Source: CAYMZZ01 sp047600605
Lineage (GTDB): Bacteria > Bacteroidota > Bacteroidia > Chitinophagales > Chitinophagaceae
Length of the DNA stretch: 64,000 nt
Assembly (NCBI GenBank): GCA_047600605.1
Contig: JASGKK010000003.1
Span: forward strand, 1,059,178 to 1,123,177
Direction: 5' to 3'
The notes under the pieces were generated by a model. That model did not search any database. It was not told the origin of the DNA and saw only the letters and a list, made by a program, of their open reading frames with translations. Positions 24,930-33,279 of the stretch are shown here, one piece after another. How positions within the stretch are numbered: position 1 is the stretch's first letter; every line of letters begins with the position of its first letter. The translations under genes and the position numbers were made by a program.

Positions 24930-26717
24930 TTGTCAGAAGCTTCGCCTAAGAAATTTGATATTGCCGTACTGCGACGGGTTTTTGGTTATGCCGCACCTTA
25001 TAAGCGAAAATTTTACCTGTCGGTCATACTGGCCATCCTGCTGGCATTTATCACTCCCGTACGACCCTATCTCATTCAGCTTACTGTAAATGATTACATA
25101 GCCAACTCCATCACCCATATGGTGATACAGATTACCCTTATCCAGATCGGGTTGATACTGCTGGAAACGGCTATGCGGTTCTGGTTTTCCTTTACTACAG
25201 CCTGGCTGGGCCAGTCGGTCGTAAAAGATCTGCGGATAGCCGTTTACCGCAAAGTGCTGCGGCTGAATCTTACGCAGTTTGATAAAACACCCATCGGCAC
25301 GCTTACCACCCGTACTATTAATGATATTGAATTGATCAACGATATTTTTGCGGAAGGGCTGGTGCCTATCATCGCCGATCTGTTGAGCATTGTGTGTGTA
25401 TTGAGTGTGATGCTGTATATAGACCCCATGCTCACGCTTATTGCACTTATTCCTTTTCCTATCATTATTATTGCTACCTATTATTTCAAAGAAAGCATTA
25501 ACCGCTCTTTTTTTAAAGTACGTAACGCTGTGGCGGCACTCAATGCATTTGTACAGGAGCATCTGACCGGTATGCAGGTTGTGCAGGCTTTTGCCGGCGA
25601 AAAAAGGGAATCGGCCAGATTTCAGAAGATCAACCGCGAACACCGGAATGCCAATATCAGTGCCATCTTTGCCTATTCCATTTTTTTTCCTATTGTAGAA
25701 ATAGTGCTGGCCCTCTCTACCGGTCTGATCGTATGGTGGGCCGCTCGCGAAGCGCTAAACCTGCAGCAAAGCCAGCAGGGTACGGTCATTTCGTTTATCC
25801 TTTTCCTCAACCTGCTGTTCAGGCCACTGCGTGTACTCGCCGATAAGTTCAACGTATTACAAATGGGTGTCGTAGCCAGCGAACGGGTTTTTAAAGTGCT
25901 GGATAATCCCGATTTTATTCCAACCCCGGCGCAGCCCGGATATAAGCCAGCTGCTGCATTGCAGGGTAAAGTTGAATTTGACCAGGTCAGTTTTGCCTAT
26001 ACCGGCGATCAGTATGTGCTGAAAAATATCAGTTTTACCATTAATCCCGGTGAAACGGTGGCTATCGTGGGACATACGGGTAGCGGTAAGACTACTATTA
26101 TCAGCCTGCTCAACCGCTTATATCATATTCAGAAAGGTATCATCCGTATGGACGACCGGAATATAGAGGAGTATGACCTCGATTTCCTGCGCAGCCAGGT
26201 AGGGGTGGTGCTGCAGGATGTATTTCTGTTTTCCGGGTCGGTGCTGGATAATATTACGTTGCGCAACGATGCAATACCCCGGTCAAAAGTGGAAGAGGCG
26301 GCACGCCTTATCGGCATGCATGATTTTATTGAACAGTTGCCCGGCGGTTACCAGTACAACGTGATGGAGCGGGGGGCCACCCTTTCGCTGGGGCAACGGC
26401 AGTTGCTGTCTTTTATCCGCGCCCTGCTGTATAACCCCTCGATCCTGATTCTTGATGAGGCTACTTCTTCGGTAGATACGGAAAGTGAGCAGCTGATCCA
26501 GCATGCCATTGATACCCTTATTAAGGGACGTACCTCCATTGTGATTGCCCACCGGCTGAGCACGATCCGTAAGGCCAGTAAGATCATCGTGCTCGATAAA
26601 GGAGAGATCCGCGAAGCCGGTACACATGAGGAGTTGCTGGACAATGGAGGTTTCTATGCACGTCTGCATGAAATGCAGTTTGAAAAACATCCTATTAAGA
26701 AAACTGTTAATAGTTGA
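24930..26717 (+). CDS. MsbA-like ABC transporter, fused permease and ATPase
   Basis: 595-aa exporter half-transporter that acts as a homodimer in the inner membrane, flipping lipids or exporting hydrophobic compounds. The six-helix ABC_membrane domain spans about 15-320. The ATPase domain (about 340-580) has Walker A GHTGSGKTT, Q-loop VVLQDVFLFSG, signature LSLGQRQ, Walker B ILILDEATSS and the switch His in IVIAHRLST. The start is a TTG at 24930, since no in-frame ATG lies before the first helix. The last codons and TGA fall in a TAGTTGACAG word. Confidence 0.9.
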   Translation: MSEASPKKFDIAVLRRVFGYAAPYKRKFYLSVILAILLAFITPVRPYLIQLTVNDYIANSITHMVIQITLIQIGLILLETAMRFWFSFTTAWLGQSVVKDLRIAVYRKVLRLNLTQFDKTPIGTLTTRTINDIELINDIFAEGLVPIIADLLSIVCVLSVMLYIDPMLTLIALIPFPIIIIATYYFKESINRSFFKVRNAVAALNAFVQEHLTGMQVVQAFAGEKRESARFQKINREHRNANISAIFAYSIFFPIVEIVLALSTGLIVWWAAREALNLQQSQQGTVISFILFLNLLFRPLRVLADKFNVLQMGVVASERVFKVLDNPDFIPTPAQPGYKPAAALQGKVEFDQVSFAYTGDQYVLKNISFTINPGETVAIVGHTGSGKTTIISLLNRLYHIQKGIIRMDDRNIEEYDLDFLRSQVGVVLQDVFLFSGSVLDNITLRNDAIPRSKVEEAARLIGMHDFIEQLPGGYQYNVMERGATLSLGQRQLLSFIRALLYNPSILILDEATSSVDTESEQLIQHAIDTLIKGRTSIVIAHRLSTIRKASKIIVLDKGEIREAGTHEELLDNGGFYARLHEMQFEKHPIKKTVNS

Positions 26718-26735
26718 CAGTCAACGGTTGACAGC
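26712..26735. repeat. TAGTTGACAG word pair at a stop codon
   Basis: TAGTTGACAG followed by GGTTGACAG, with GTCAAC between. The stop codon of the ABC transporter is the TGA inside the first word. The same word opens each unit of the 15553-15785 array. Confidence 0.6.
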
Positions 26736-26862
26736 ATATTTTGAGAGCGTTTTCCATACGGTTTTTTTATACTTTAATGGAAGGCCGGGGTAGTGGGTAA
26801 AAAAAATGACAGACTTTGACCCAAAAACCTCTGACCGATTCCTTTTTTCATTTCCCCGCCCT

Positions 26863-26870
26863 TATCTTTG
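26863..26870 (+). promoter_or_regulatory. -7 box of the ATP synthase operon
   Basis: TATCTTTG, 20 bases before atpB, followed by a strong Shine-Dalgarno AGGAGG (26882-26887) unusual for this window. The Shine-Dalgarno decides the start at 26891. Confidence 0.55.
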
Positions 26871-26890
26871 CGCCAAATTTCAGGAGGACT

Positions 26891-28132
26891 ATGCATTCCG
26901 GACGTCTCAAATCCTTTACTATAGCGGCTTTCAGCGTATTTTTCACCGTTTTTTCTCTGTCTGCACAGGCTCAGCCTAATGATGGACATGAAGGCAGCCA
27001 TGGAAAAAAGGAGTTTAATACTGCTGATACTATTCTTGCTCATCATGGCGCTAAAGAAGAGAAGAAGATGTTCAATGCTACCGAGGTGATCTTTGGTCAC
27101 GTATTGAATGCCCATGAATACCATTTCCTGGATATCGTAGGTGATAATGGTGAGAAACATCCCATCACCCTGCCCCTGCCTGTGATCCTGTACAGCCCGC
27201 AAAAAGGATTTACCAGCTTTATGTCGTCTCGTTTTGAGCACGGACATGCTGAGTATGAAGGATATATGCTTCTTAAGGAAGAGTCGATCAAACATCTGGG
27301 ACTCGATCCTAAAAAATACAATCCGGAAGATATTGTAGCTATAAAAGACGGTAAAGTAGACGAGTCGGTAAAAGTGTATGACCTCAGCCTTACCCGCAAC
27401 GTGGTACAGATGCTGCTGGCCCTGGCCATCTTTACATTCCTGATGCTGCGTATTGCCAAACGGTACAAATCCGGAGTAGGTGTTACTTCTGCTCCCAAAG
27501 GTTCACAAAGCCTGATCGAGCCGGTCATCACTTTTGTGCGCGACGAGGTGGCCAAACCCAACCTGGGGCATAAAGTAGATAAATACATGCCTTATCTGCT
27601 GACTGTTTTCTTCTTTATCCTGATCAACAACATATTTGGTCTTATCCCAGGATCGGCCAACGTAACGGGTAATATCGCCTTTACTGCTGTATTGGGTCTT
27701 ATTTCCTTTGTAGTGATCCTGTTCAGCTCCAACTCACATTATTGGGGGCATATCTTCAACCCTCCCGGTGTACCATTCGGCGTAAAACTGATCCTGGTGC
27801 CGGTAGAGTTCCTGAGCGTATTTATCAAGCCTTTTGCCCTTATTATTCGTCTTTTTGCCAACATGGTGGCGGGGCACATCATTATCATCTGTCTTATCTC
27901 CCTGATCTTCATATTCGGACAGCTCAATTCAGTAGCCGGTTGGGGTTCTTCTCCATTGGTTATTGCATTTACCGTCTTCATCTACCTGATCGAAGTACTG
28001 GTGGCTTTCCTGCAGGCGTTCATCTTTACCATGCTTACGGCGGTATTTATCGGCCAGGCATTTGAAGGTGAGCACCATCATGATGTAGCGCATGGCGATG
28101 AGGTAATGCACGACGATGCTGTAATTGTTTAA
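26891..28132 (+). CDS. atpB: ATP synthase F0 subunit a
   Basis: Membrane subunit a forms the proton half-channels next to the c-ring. The start ATG at 26891 is set by AGGAGG just upstream, giving 413 aa; the longer frame from 26816 has no support. As usual in Bacteroidota the protein carries a signal peptide (FTIAAFSVFFTVFSLSAQA) and a long periplasmic N-terminal extension (about 30-170). The family membrane part begins near residue 180. Diagnostic segments are LFANMVAGHIIII, with the essential Arg in the preceding LIIR, and IEVLVAFLQAFIFTMLTAVFIG. The C-terminus is His/Asp-rich. First gene of atpBEFHA. Confidence 0.95.
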   Translation: MHSGRLKSFTIAAFSVFFTVFSLSAQAQPNDGHEGSHGKKEFNTADTILAHHGAKEEKKMFNATEVIFGHVLNAHEYHFLDIVGDNGEKHPITLPLPVILYSPQKGFTSFMSSRFEHGHAEYEGYMLLKEESIKHLGLDPKKYNPEDIVAIKDGKVDESVKVYDLSLTRNVVQMLLALAIFTFLMLRIAKRYKSGVGVTSAPKGSQSLIEPVITFVRDEVAKPNLGHKVDKYMPYLLTVFFFILINNIFGLIPGSANVTGNIAFTAVLGLISFVVILFSSNSHYWGHIFNPPGVPFGVKLILVPVEFLSVFIKPFALIIRLFANMVAGHIIIICLISLIFIFGQLNSVAGWGSSPLVIAFTVFIYLIEVLVAFLQAFIFTMLTAVFIGQAFEGEHHHDVAHGDEVMHDDAVIV

Positions 28133-28165
28133 TTAAGTTTTTAATCATTTATAAAATCAAGCAAG

Positions 28166-28402
28166 ATGGATTTATTTCTGTTAGAAGCTGTTGCTAACGC
28201 AGGTGGTGCTATTGGTGCCGGTATGGCTGCAATTGGTGCTGGTCTTGGTATCGGTCAGATTGGTAAAGGTGCAGTTGAATCAATTGCCCGCCAGCCTGAA
28301 GTAGCCAACGACATCCGTGGCAACATGATCCTGACTGCGGCCCTGGTTGAAGGTGCTGCCCTGTTTGCGATCATCGTAGGCTTCCTGGCAATGGTTCTGT
28401 AA
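28166..28402 (+). CDS. atpE: ATP synthase F0 subunit c
   Basis: 78-aa two-helix proteolipid of the c-ring. The polar loop is ARQPE (41-45). The ion-binding carboxylate is Glu62 in LTAALVEGAALFAIIVGFL. Glu62 is followed by Gly, not Ser/Thr as in sodium-type rings, so proton coupling is inferred despite the Gln at 31. A stem-loop lies 24 bases downstream, before atpF. Confidence 0.95.
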   Translation: MDLFLLEAVANAGGAIGAGMAAIGAGLGIGQIGKGAVESIARQPEVANDIRGNMILTAALVEGAALFAIIVGFLAMVL

Positions 28403-28425
28403 TCAGACCCGCCAGCCAAAAAAAT

Positions 28426-28460
28426 TACTGCATCCAAAGCACAGGGCGGAGGATGCAGTA
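28426..28460 (+). other. Stem-loop in the atpE-atpF gap
   Basis: TACTGCATCC (28426-28435) pairs with GGATGCAGTA (28451-28460) across 15 bases, followed by TTTTAAG. Possible partial terminator or RNA-stability element that lowers expression after atpE. Confidence 0.6.
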
Positions 28461-28546
28461 TTTTAAGATTAAGTGTAACAAGTGAACTATATGGGGTGAG
28501 CGAATAAAAAAGCGATAACCCCGCCCATTTTTAACTACTGTCATTC

Positions 28547-29041
28547 ATGAAATTTTTAACTCCCGAATTTGGCCTTTTGATCTGGACCCTGCTGGCGTTC
28601 CTGATTGTATTTTTCATTCTGGGCAAACTGGCCTGGCCGGCTATTCTGAAAGGTCTGCGTGACCGCGAAAACAGCATTGCCAGCTCACTCGAAACGGCAG
28701 AGCGCGTGCGTGCAGAGATGGCGCAGATGAAAAGCGAGAATGAAGCCCTGCTGGCCAAAGCCCGTGAAGAGCGTGCCCAGTTGCTGAAAGAGGCCCGGGA
28801 TATGAAAGATAAAATCGTCAACGAAGCCAAGGACCAGGCAAAAACAGAAGCCAATAAGATCATTCTGGAAGCTCAGGCTACTATCAATGCCCAGAAAATG
28901 GCAGCGCTTACCGACGTGAAAAACCAGGTAGGTAAACTGGTAATTGAAGTAAGTGAAAAAGTACTGCGCCGTGAACTGGCCGGTAAAGAAGCCCAGGAAG
29001 CTCATATCAAGGGCCTGGTTGATGATGTAAAACTGAACTAA
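28547..29041 (+). CDS. atpF: ATP synthase F0 subunit b
   Basis: 164-aa peripheral-stalk subunit: one N-terminal membrane helix (LLIWTLLAFLIVFFILGKLAWP, about 10-31), then a long charged coiled coil rich in Ala, Glu, Lys and Arg (about 40-140), typical of subunit b. A dimer is expected to link subunits a and delta. It follows atpE after 144 bases, an unusually wide gap holding a stem-loop, and precedes atpH by 52 bases. Confidence 0.95.
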   Translation: MKFLTPEFGLLIWTLLAFLIVFFILGKLAWPAILKGLRDRENSIASSLETAERVRAEMAQMKSENEALLAKAREERAQLLKEARDMKDKIVNEAKDQAKTEANKIILEAQATINAQKMAALTDVKNQVGKLVIEVSEKVLRRELAGKEAQEAHIKGLVDDVKLN

Positions 29042-29093
29042 AAGAAAGCGGATGAAGTGACCGGATCCGGTGCTTCCCAAATTAATATAGAAT

Positions 29094-29657
29094 ATGCCTA
29101 ATCCACGTTTAGCAGCACGCTATGCCAAATCTCTGATTGACCTCTCCCTGGAGAAAGGTCAGCTGGAGCAGGTATATCAGGATATGCAATGGCTGCAAAC
29201 TGCCTGCAAGAGCAGCCGCGATTTTCTGAACCTGCTGCGCAGCCCGGTTATCAAAGCCGATACCAAACGCAAAGTGCTGGAAGCCGTTACGGCCGGTAAA
29301 CTGAGCGAACTCACTACCGGCTTTATTCGCCTGCTGGTAAGCAAGGGTCGTGAAAGCAACCTGCCCGAAATTGCAGCAGCTTCCATCGCTCTTTATAAAG
29401 AACATAAAAATATCTATACGGTACAGCTTACTACAGCCACACCTGTCGACAATGCAGTACGTGCAGCTATTGTAGAGCAGGTAAAGAAATCGGCCGGAGT
29501 ACAGCATATTGAGCTGGAAGAAAAAGTGAATCCCGATATCATTGGCGGTTTTGTACTGCAACTGGGCGATAAACTGGTAGATGCCAGCATTGCCTATGAC
29601 CTGCGGGCAATTGCCAAGCAATTTGACAACAACGATTTTATTTATAAAATCCGTTAA
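29094..29657 (+). CDS. atpH: ATP synthase F1 subunit delta
   Basis: 187-aa OSCP/delta subunit that ties the peripheral stalk to the alpha3beta3 head. The N-terminal six-helix domain starts PRLAARYAKSLIDLSLEKGQ, and the C-terminal part has the family signature VNPDIIGGFVLQLGDKLVDASI. Normal length for the family. It lies 46 bases ahead of atpA; that gap contains an ACTTACAACTTATAACTT word. Confidence 0.95.
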   Translation: MPNPRLAARYAKSLIDLSLEKGQLEQVYQDMQWLQTACKSSRDFLNLLRSPVIKADTKRKVLEAVTAGKLSELTTGFIRLLVSKGRESNLPEIAAASIALYKEHKNIYTVQLTTATPVDNAVRAAIVEQVKKSAGVQHIELEEKVNPDIIGGFVLQLGDKLVDASIAYDLRAIAKQFDNNDFIYKIR

Positions 29658-29667
29658 GCAAAACGCA

Positions 29668-29697
29668 GAACTTAATACTTACAACTTATAACTTAAG
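29668..29697. repeat. ACTTACAACTTATAACTT word upstream of atpA
   Basis: CTTAATACTTACAACTTATA, the word family of the inverted repeats around the MBL gene, placed directly before a start codon. Confidence 0.55.
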
Positions 29698-29703
29698 AAT
29701 TAT

Positions 29704-31281
29704 ATGGCAGAGATTAAACCCGATGAGATAAGTGCGATACTGCGCCAGCAGTTGAGCAACTTCAACGCCAGTGCAGACCTCGAAGAAGTAGGTACTGTAT
29801 TGCAGGTGGGCGATGGTATTGCCCGCGTATACGGACTGGGCAACGTACGCTACGGTGAGCTGGTAGAGTTTGAGAATGGCGTACGCGCTATCGCACTTAA
29901 CCTTGAAGAAGATAATGTGGGTGTGGTATTGATGGGTGAAAGCGGAGATATTAAGGAAGGAGCCAAAGTGCGCCGTACCGGTCAGATCGCTTCTATCAAA
30001 GTAGGCGAAGGCATGGTAGGCCGCGTGGTAAATACCCTGGGTCAGCCTATTGACGGTAAAGGCCCTATTGCCGGTGAGCGTTACGAAATGCCCCTGGAGC
30101 GGAAAGCCCCCGGTGTAATCTTCCGTGAGCCGGTAAAAGAACCGCTGCAAACCGGTATCAAAGCCATCGACGCCATGATCCCCATCGGCCGCGGTCAGCG
30201 TGAGCTGATCATCGGTGATCGTCAAACCGGCAAGACTGCCATTGCCATTGATACCATTATCAATCAGCGTGAGTTCTACGCTGCCGGCAATCCCGTATAC
30301 TGTATTTATGTAGCCATTGGTCAGAAAGCTTCTACCATTGCAGGTGTAATGAAAACCCTGCAGGACAATGGCGCTATGGAATATACAACCATCGTGGCCG
30401 CTTCTGCATCTGACCCTGCTCCGCTGCAGTTCTATGCACCTTTTGCCGGTGCTGCCATCGGCGAATTCTTCCGCGATACCGGACGTCCCGCACTGATCAT
30501 TTACGATGATCTGTCAAAACAGGCGGTAGCTTACCGTGAGGTATCTCTGCTGCTGCGTCGTCCTCCCGGTCGCGAAGCTTATCCCGGTGACGTATTCTAC
30601 CTGCACAGCCGTCTGCTGGAGCGCGCTGCCAAAGTGATCAATAACGATGAGATCGTAAAGAATATGAACGATCTGCCCGATAGCATCCGTCACCTCGTAA
30701 AAGGTGGTGGTTCACTCACCGCGCTGCCTATCATCGAAACACAGGCAGGTGACGTATCGGCCTATATCCCGACCAACGTAATCTCTATTACCGACGGTCA
30801 GATATTCCTTGAGTCAAACCTGTTCCTGTCTGGTATCCGTCCTGCCATCAACGTGGGTATCTCTGTAAGCCGCGTAGGTGGTAACGCCCAGATCAAATCC
30901 ATGAAGAAAGTAGCAGGTACACTGAAACTTGACCAGGCCCTCTACCGTGAGCTGGAAGCCTTCTCCAAATTTGGCGGTGACCTCGATGCGGCTACTAAAA
31001 ACGTAATCGACAAGGGTGCCCGTAACGTGGAGATCCTGAAACAGCCCCAATACACACCATTCGCCGTGGAAAAACAGGTTGCTATCATCTATCTTGGTAC
31101 CAATGGTATCATTAAAGATGTACCTGTAAAACGTGTGAAGGAGTTTGAAGAACATTTCCTGCTGGAAATGGAAAACAAACTGTCTGATGTACTGGCTGCT
31201 TTCAAAAAAGGTAATCTGCCCGATGACGGTATCAAGAAAATGGTGGAACTGGCCCAAAGCCTGATCCCCCAGTACAAATAA
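29704..31281 (+). CDS. atpA: ATP synthase F1 subunit alpha
   Basis: 525-aa non-catalytic nucleotide-binding subunit of F1. The N-terminal crown covers about residues 25-95. Walker A is GDRQTGKT (171-178) and the Walker B strand is ALIIYDDLSKQ. The alpha signature VSLLLRRPPGREAYPGDVFY and the visible Arg in the NVGISVSRVGG region fit the family, and the helical C-terminus is complete. It is the last gene of the operon: a long hairpin terminator follows within 12 bases. atpG, commonly next, is absent from the window, as are atpD and atpC. Confidence 0.97.
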   Translation: MAEIKPDEISAILRQQLSNFNASADLEEVGTVLQVGDGIARVYGLGNVRYGELVEFENGVRAIALNLEEDNVGVVLMGESGDIKEGAKVRRTGQIASIKVGEGMVGRVVNTLGQPIDGKGPIAGERYEMPLERKAPGVIFREPVKEPLQTGIKAIDAMIPIGRGQRELIIGDRQTGKTAIAIDTIINQREFYAAGNPVYCIYVAIGQKASTIAGVMKTLQDNGAMEYTTIVAASASDPAPLQFYAPFAGAAIGEFFRDTGRPALIIYDDLSKQAVAYREVSLLLRRPPGREAYPGDVFYLHSRLLERAAKVINNDEIVKNMNDLPDSIRHLVKGGGSLTALPIIETQAGDVSAYIPTNVISITDGQIFLESNLFLSGIRPAINVGISVSRVGGNAQIKSMKKVAGTLKLDQALYRELEAFSKFGGDLDAATKNVIDKGARNVEILKQPQYTPFAVEKQVAIIYLGTNGIIKDVPVKRVKEFEEHFLLEMENKLSDVLAAFKKGNLPDDGIKKMVELAQSLIPQYK

Positions 31282-31291
31282 GAATAGAAGA

Positions 31292-31342
31292 TCTCTGCAT
31301 AAGAAGAAGGCCCCGTTTACGGGGCTTTTTTTTATGCAGAGA
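31292..31342. terminator. Extended hairpin terminator after atpA
   Basis: Core GCCCCG-TTTA-CGGGGC (31310-31325) with eight Ts, enclosed by a second complementary pair TCTCTGCATAA (31292-31302) and TTATGCAGAGA (31332-31342). The A-rich left side can pair with the T-run. Confidence 0.9.
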
Positions 31343-31678
31343 AAATCACCCTGACGCACGCATTGCTGGCCTGCAAGACATTCCATCTTCCCCCACCTTC
31401 CACCCTTCACCTTTTGCTATCCACGCAGGTAACCTTACTAGTAAATTCCCGCTGATCGCCTTCGTAAAATCTGGCCACTCCACTCCAGATCATATCTTTT
31501 TTGACCTTATATATGGAAAGGACGCGGCGCTGAGACAAAATTTATTTTAGTATAATTATTTGATTATCAATATTAATAGTAAAAGTACTACAGAAAATAC
31601 GGTATTTTTTACGAAAAAATGCGCGGAAAACTTGCATCGGTAAATACCTCGTATTATTTTAGCACTCGAATCCGTAAT
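31343..31678. other. Gene-free stretch, little recognisable
   Basis: No supported ORF. It holds an AT-rich section and a palindrome AAAATAC-G-GTATTTT at 31594-31608. A weak promoter-like pair is TTG at 31632 and TATTATTT at 31652, which would start a leader running into the next feature. Confidence 0.4.
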
Positions 31679-31821
31679 AACCCTAGCGAAAGCAAGTAAA
31701 TCCGTCTGTGAATAAAGCTAAAATCCTGGTTACACTCCAGGTGCCTTTCTTCCAGCCTCTCGTTCCTGTTTTTTTAGGGTTGCTACTCTCCTGACGAAGA
31801 CCAGCTTTTTTGGACCCTAAA
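31679..31821 (+). promoter_or_regulatory. Candidate cis-regulatory leader with two mutually exclusive stems
   Basis: TTTAGGGT (31773-31780, extended to TAGGGTT at 31775-31781) can pair upstream with AACCCTA (31679-31685) or downstream with ACCCTAAA (31814-31821), which lies just before the ATG at 31831. Inside the first loop are a GCGAAAGC mini-hairpin and a CCTGG/CCAGG hairpin (about 31725-31741). Such switching stems are typical of riboswitches or other leaders controlling translation. It matches no class I recognise. Confidence 0.45.
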
Positions 31822-31830
31822 TGAAACAAA

Positions 31831-33165
31831 ATGAAAACAACTTTACCCCTCTCTCAACAAATTTTCCGCAGCCTGCTGGTTGGTTGCACACTCTTCACAT
31901 CAGTATTAGCTTCAGCACAGTCCGGCAATGGCGGCCAGCAAAGTACGCCTGAACTGGTTTTTAAAAATGCGGTGCGCGAAAGCGGCAGTGCAGGTGCAGA
32001 CGGTACCGTTTACCGCTTTGGCAGTGTGACCAGCAATGTAGATGCCCTGGTAACTATCGCCGGCCGTTCTTCCAGCCTGGTAACACTGAGCACTATTGAC
32101 CGTACAGGTACCGGTTACGACAATGCGTTTCAACCCGAGGTAAGCTATAATAATGGTAATGCCTCGAGCAACCGCAACTGGTGGATGGACTTTGATGTGC
32201 GTTTTGTAACAAAAGACGGCAGCACGCCCGTTACCGTTAACGAATTCAAGGTAACCGCCCTCGATGTGGATGGTGACGGAAGCCGCCTGCGTGAGTATGT
32301 TGGCTTTTACAATGCCCAGTCTTATATACTTGAGAATAATACACAGCTGAGCGTACAAAACATCAGCGCTACCATTTTTGGTTTGCTGACTCCCGGCCGC
32401 CAGTTTGATGGCCCTACTGCCAACTACAACAATATTGATGTAACGGCTACCCGCGTAATGACCACGCTTAGCTATTCCAATAAAAGCAGCTTCCGCGTAC
32501 GCACCGGTGGTGCTACCGGCAACGGCTCCAGCAGTTCTGCATCACGTATGTACTCTTTCTGGTTCAAAGGGTTCAGCTATACAGCACCCGTACAATCTAC
32601 ACTGCCTGTAAAACTGGTGTCGTTCAACGCAACACTCGGTGCTAACAAAGTGGATCTGAAATGGGTAACTGCCGAAGAAAAGAACGTAAGCCATTTTGAA
32701 GTGGAAAAAAGTACCGACGGAAAAAATTTCAGCAGCATCGGTGTGGTGTTTGCCTTTGGCAACAGTGCTGAGGTTCGCAACTATGCCTTTACAGACAACA
32801 ATGTGAATTCTACCAAAGATGGCGTACTCTATTACCGTCTGCGTTCTGTAGATATTGATACAAAGAATGAACTGTCGCAAGTACGCATGATCCATATCAG
32901 CAAACGTGCCGGTGCCGAGCTTTCCCTGCTTACCTATCCCAATCCTGCCAGCAGCGATCTGCGGATTACAATTCCTGCACAATGGCAGGGCAAAAAAGTG
33001 GCTTACGAAGTGATCAGCCAAAATGGCCAGGTGCTGATGCGTAGCCAGAATGGCGCCGCCAGCCAGACTGAAAACCTGAATATCAGCAAGTTGCCTACCG
33101 GCTTCTACTCTGTACGGGTGACCTGCGACGGCGAAACAGCTCAGCAAAAAATAATCAAACAGTAA
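31831..33165 (+). CDS. T9SS-exported protein with C-terminal sorting domain
   Basis: 444-aa secreted protein. The signal peptide covers about residues 1-30 (LLVGCTLFTSVLASAQ). Residues about 35-260 form a strand-rich domain of unknown function. A fibronectin-III-like domain follows (PVKLVSFNATLGANKVDLKW to YYRLRSVDIDTKNELSQVRM). The type A sorting tail (about 365-444) runs from LLTYPNPASSDLRITIP to LPTGFYSVRVTCDGETAQQK. Cell-surface or secreted localisation follows from the tail. A leader with alternative stems precedes it and a terminator follows. Confidence 0.85.
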   Translation: MKTTLPLSQQIFRSLLVGCTLFTSVLASAQSGNGGQQSTPELVFKNAVRESGSAGADGTVYRFGSVTSNVDALVTIAGRSSSLVTLSTIDRTGTGYDNAFQPEVSYNNGNASSNRNWWMDFDVRFVTKDGSTPVTVNEFKVTALDVDGDGSRLREYVGFYNAQSYILENNTQLSVQNISATIFGLLTPGRQFDGPTANYNNIDVTATRVMTTLSYSNKSSFRVRTGGATGNGSSSSASRMYSFWFKGFSYTAPVQSTLPVKLVSFNATLGANKVDLKWVTAEEKNVSHFEVEKSTDGKNFSSIGVVFAFGNSAEVRNYAFTDNNVNSTKDGVLYYRLRSVDIDTKNELSQVRMIHISKRAGAELSLLTYPNPASSDLRITIPAQWQGKKVAYEVISQNGQVLMRSQNGAASQTENLNISKLPTGFYSVRVTCDGETAQQKIIKQ

Positions 33166-33189
33166 ACGAATTATCAATAGGGGTTCTAT

Positions 33190-33215
33190 GCCGGGTACGA
33201 AAGTACCCGGCTTTT
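33190..33215 (+). terminator. Intrinsic terminator after the T9SS gene
   Basis: GCCGGGTAC-GAAA-GTACCCGGC hairpin (33190-33211) followed by TTTT. Confidence 0.9.
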
Positions 33216-33229
33216 CGGTTTTACTTTAA

Positions 33230-33261
33230 TTTGGTTTATATTATAAACTAGTTTATGTTTG
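33230..33261 (+). promoter_or_regulatory. Promoter with overlapping palindromic operator for the TonB receptor operon
   Basis: TTTG at 33230-33233, 20-base spacer, TATGTTTG at 33254-33261: a full Bacteroidota promoter. The spacer is filled by GTTTATA-T-TATAAAC (33234-33248), which interlocks with ATAAACTAGTTTAT (33243-33256). Together they give three GTTTAT half-sites covering the -33/-7 region. A regulator gene ends the same operon (36982-37269). Confidence 0.65.
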
Positions 33262-33279
33262 TCCTGTCTTAAGCTAAAA

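Noticed and set aside
28166..28402. Sodium-type ATP synthase c subunit (Gln31 present)
   Set aside because: The residue after Glu62 is Gly, not Ser or Thr as in sodium-binding rings.
31785..31831. Hammerhead ribozyme core (CTGACGA ... GAAAC)
   Set aside because: The seven-base core matches, but the intervening segment does not form a convincing stem II and no stem III partner or cleavage triplet was found.
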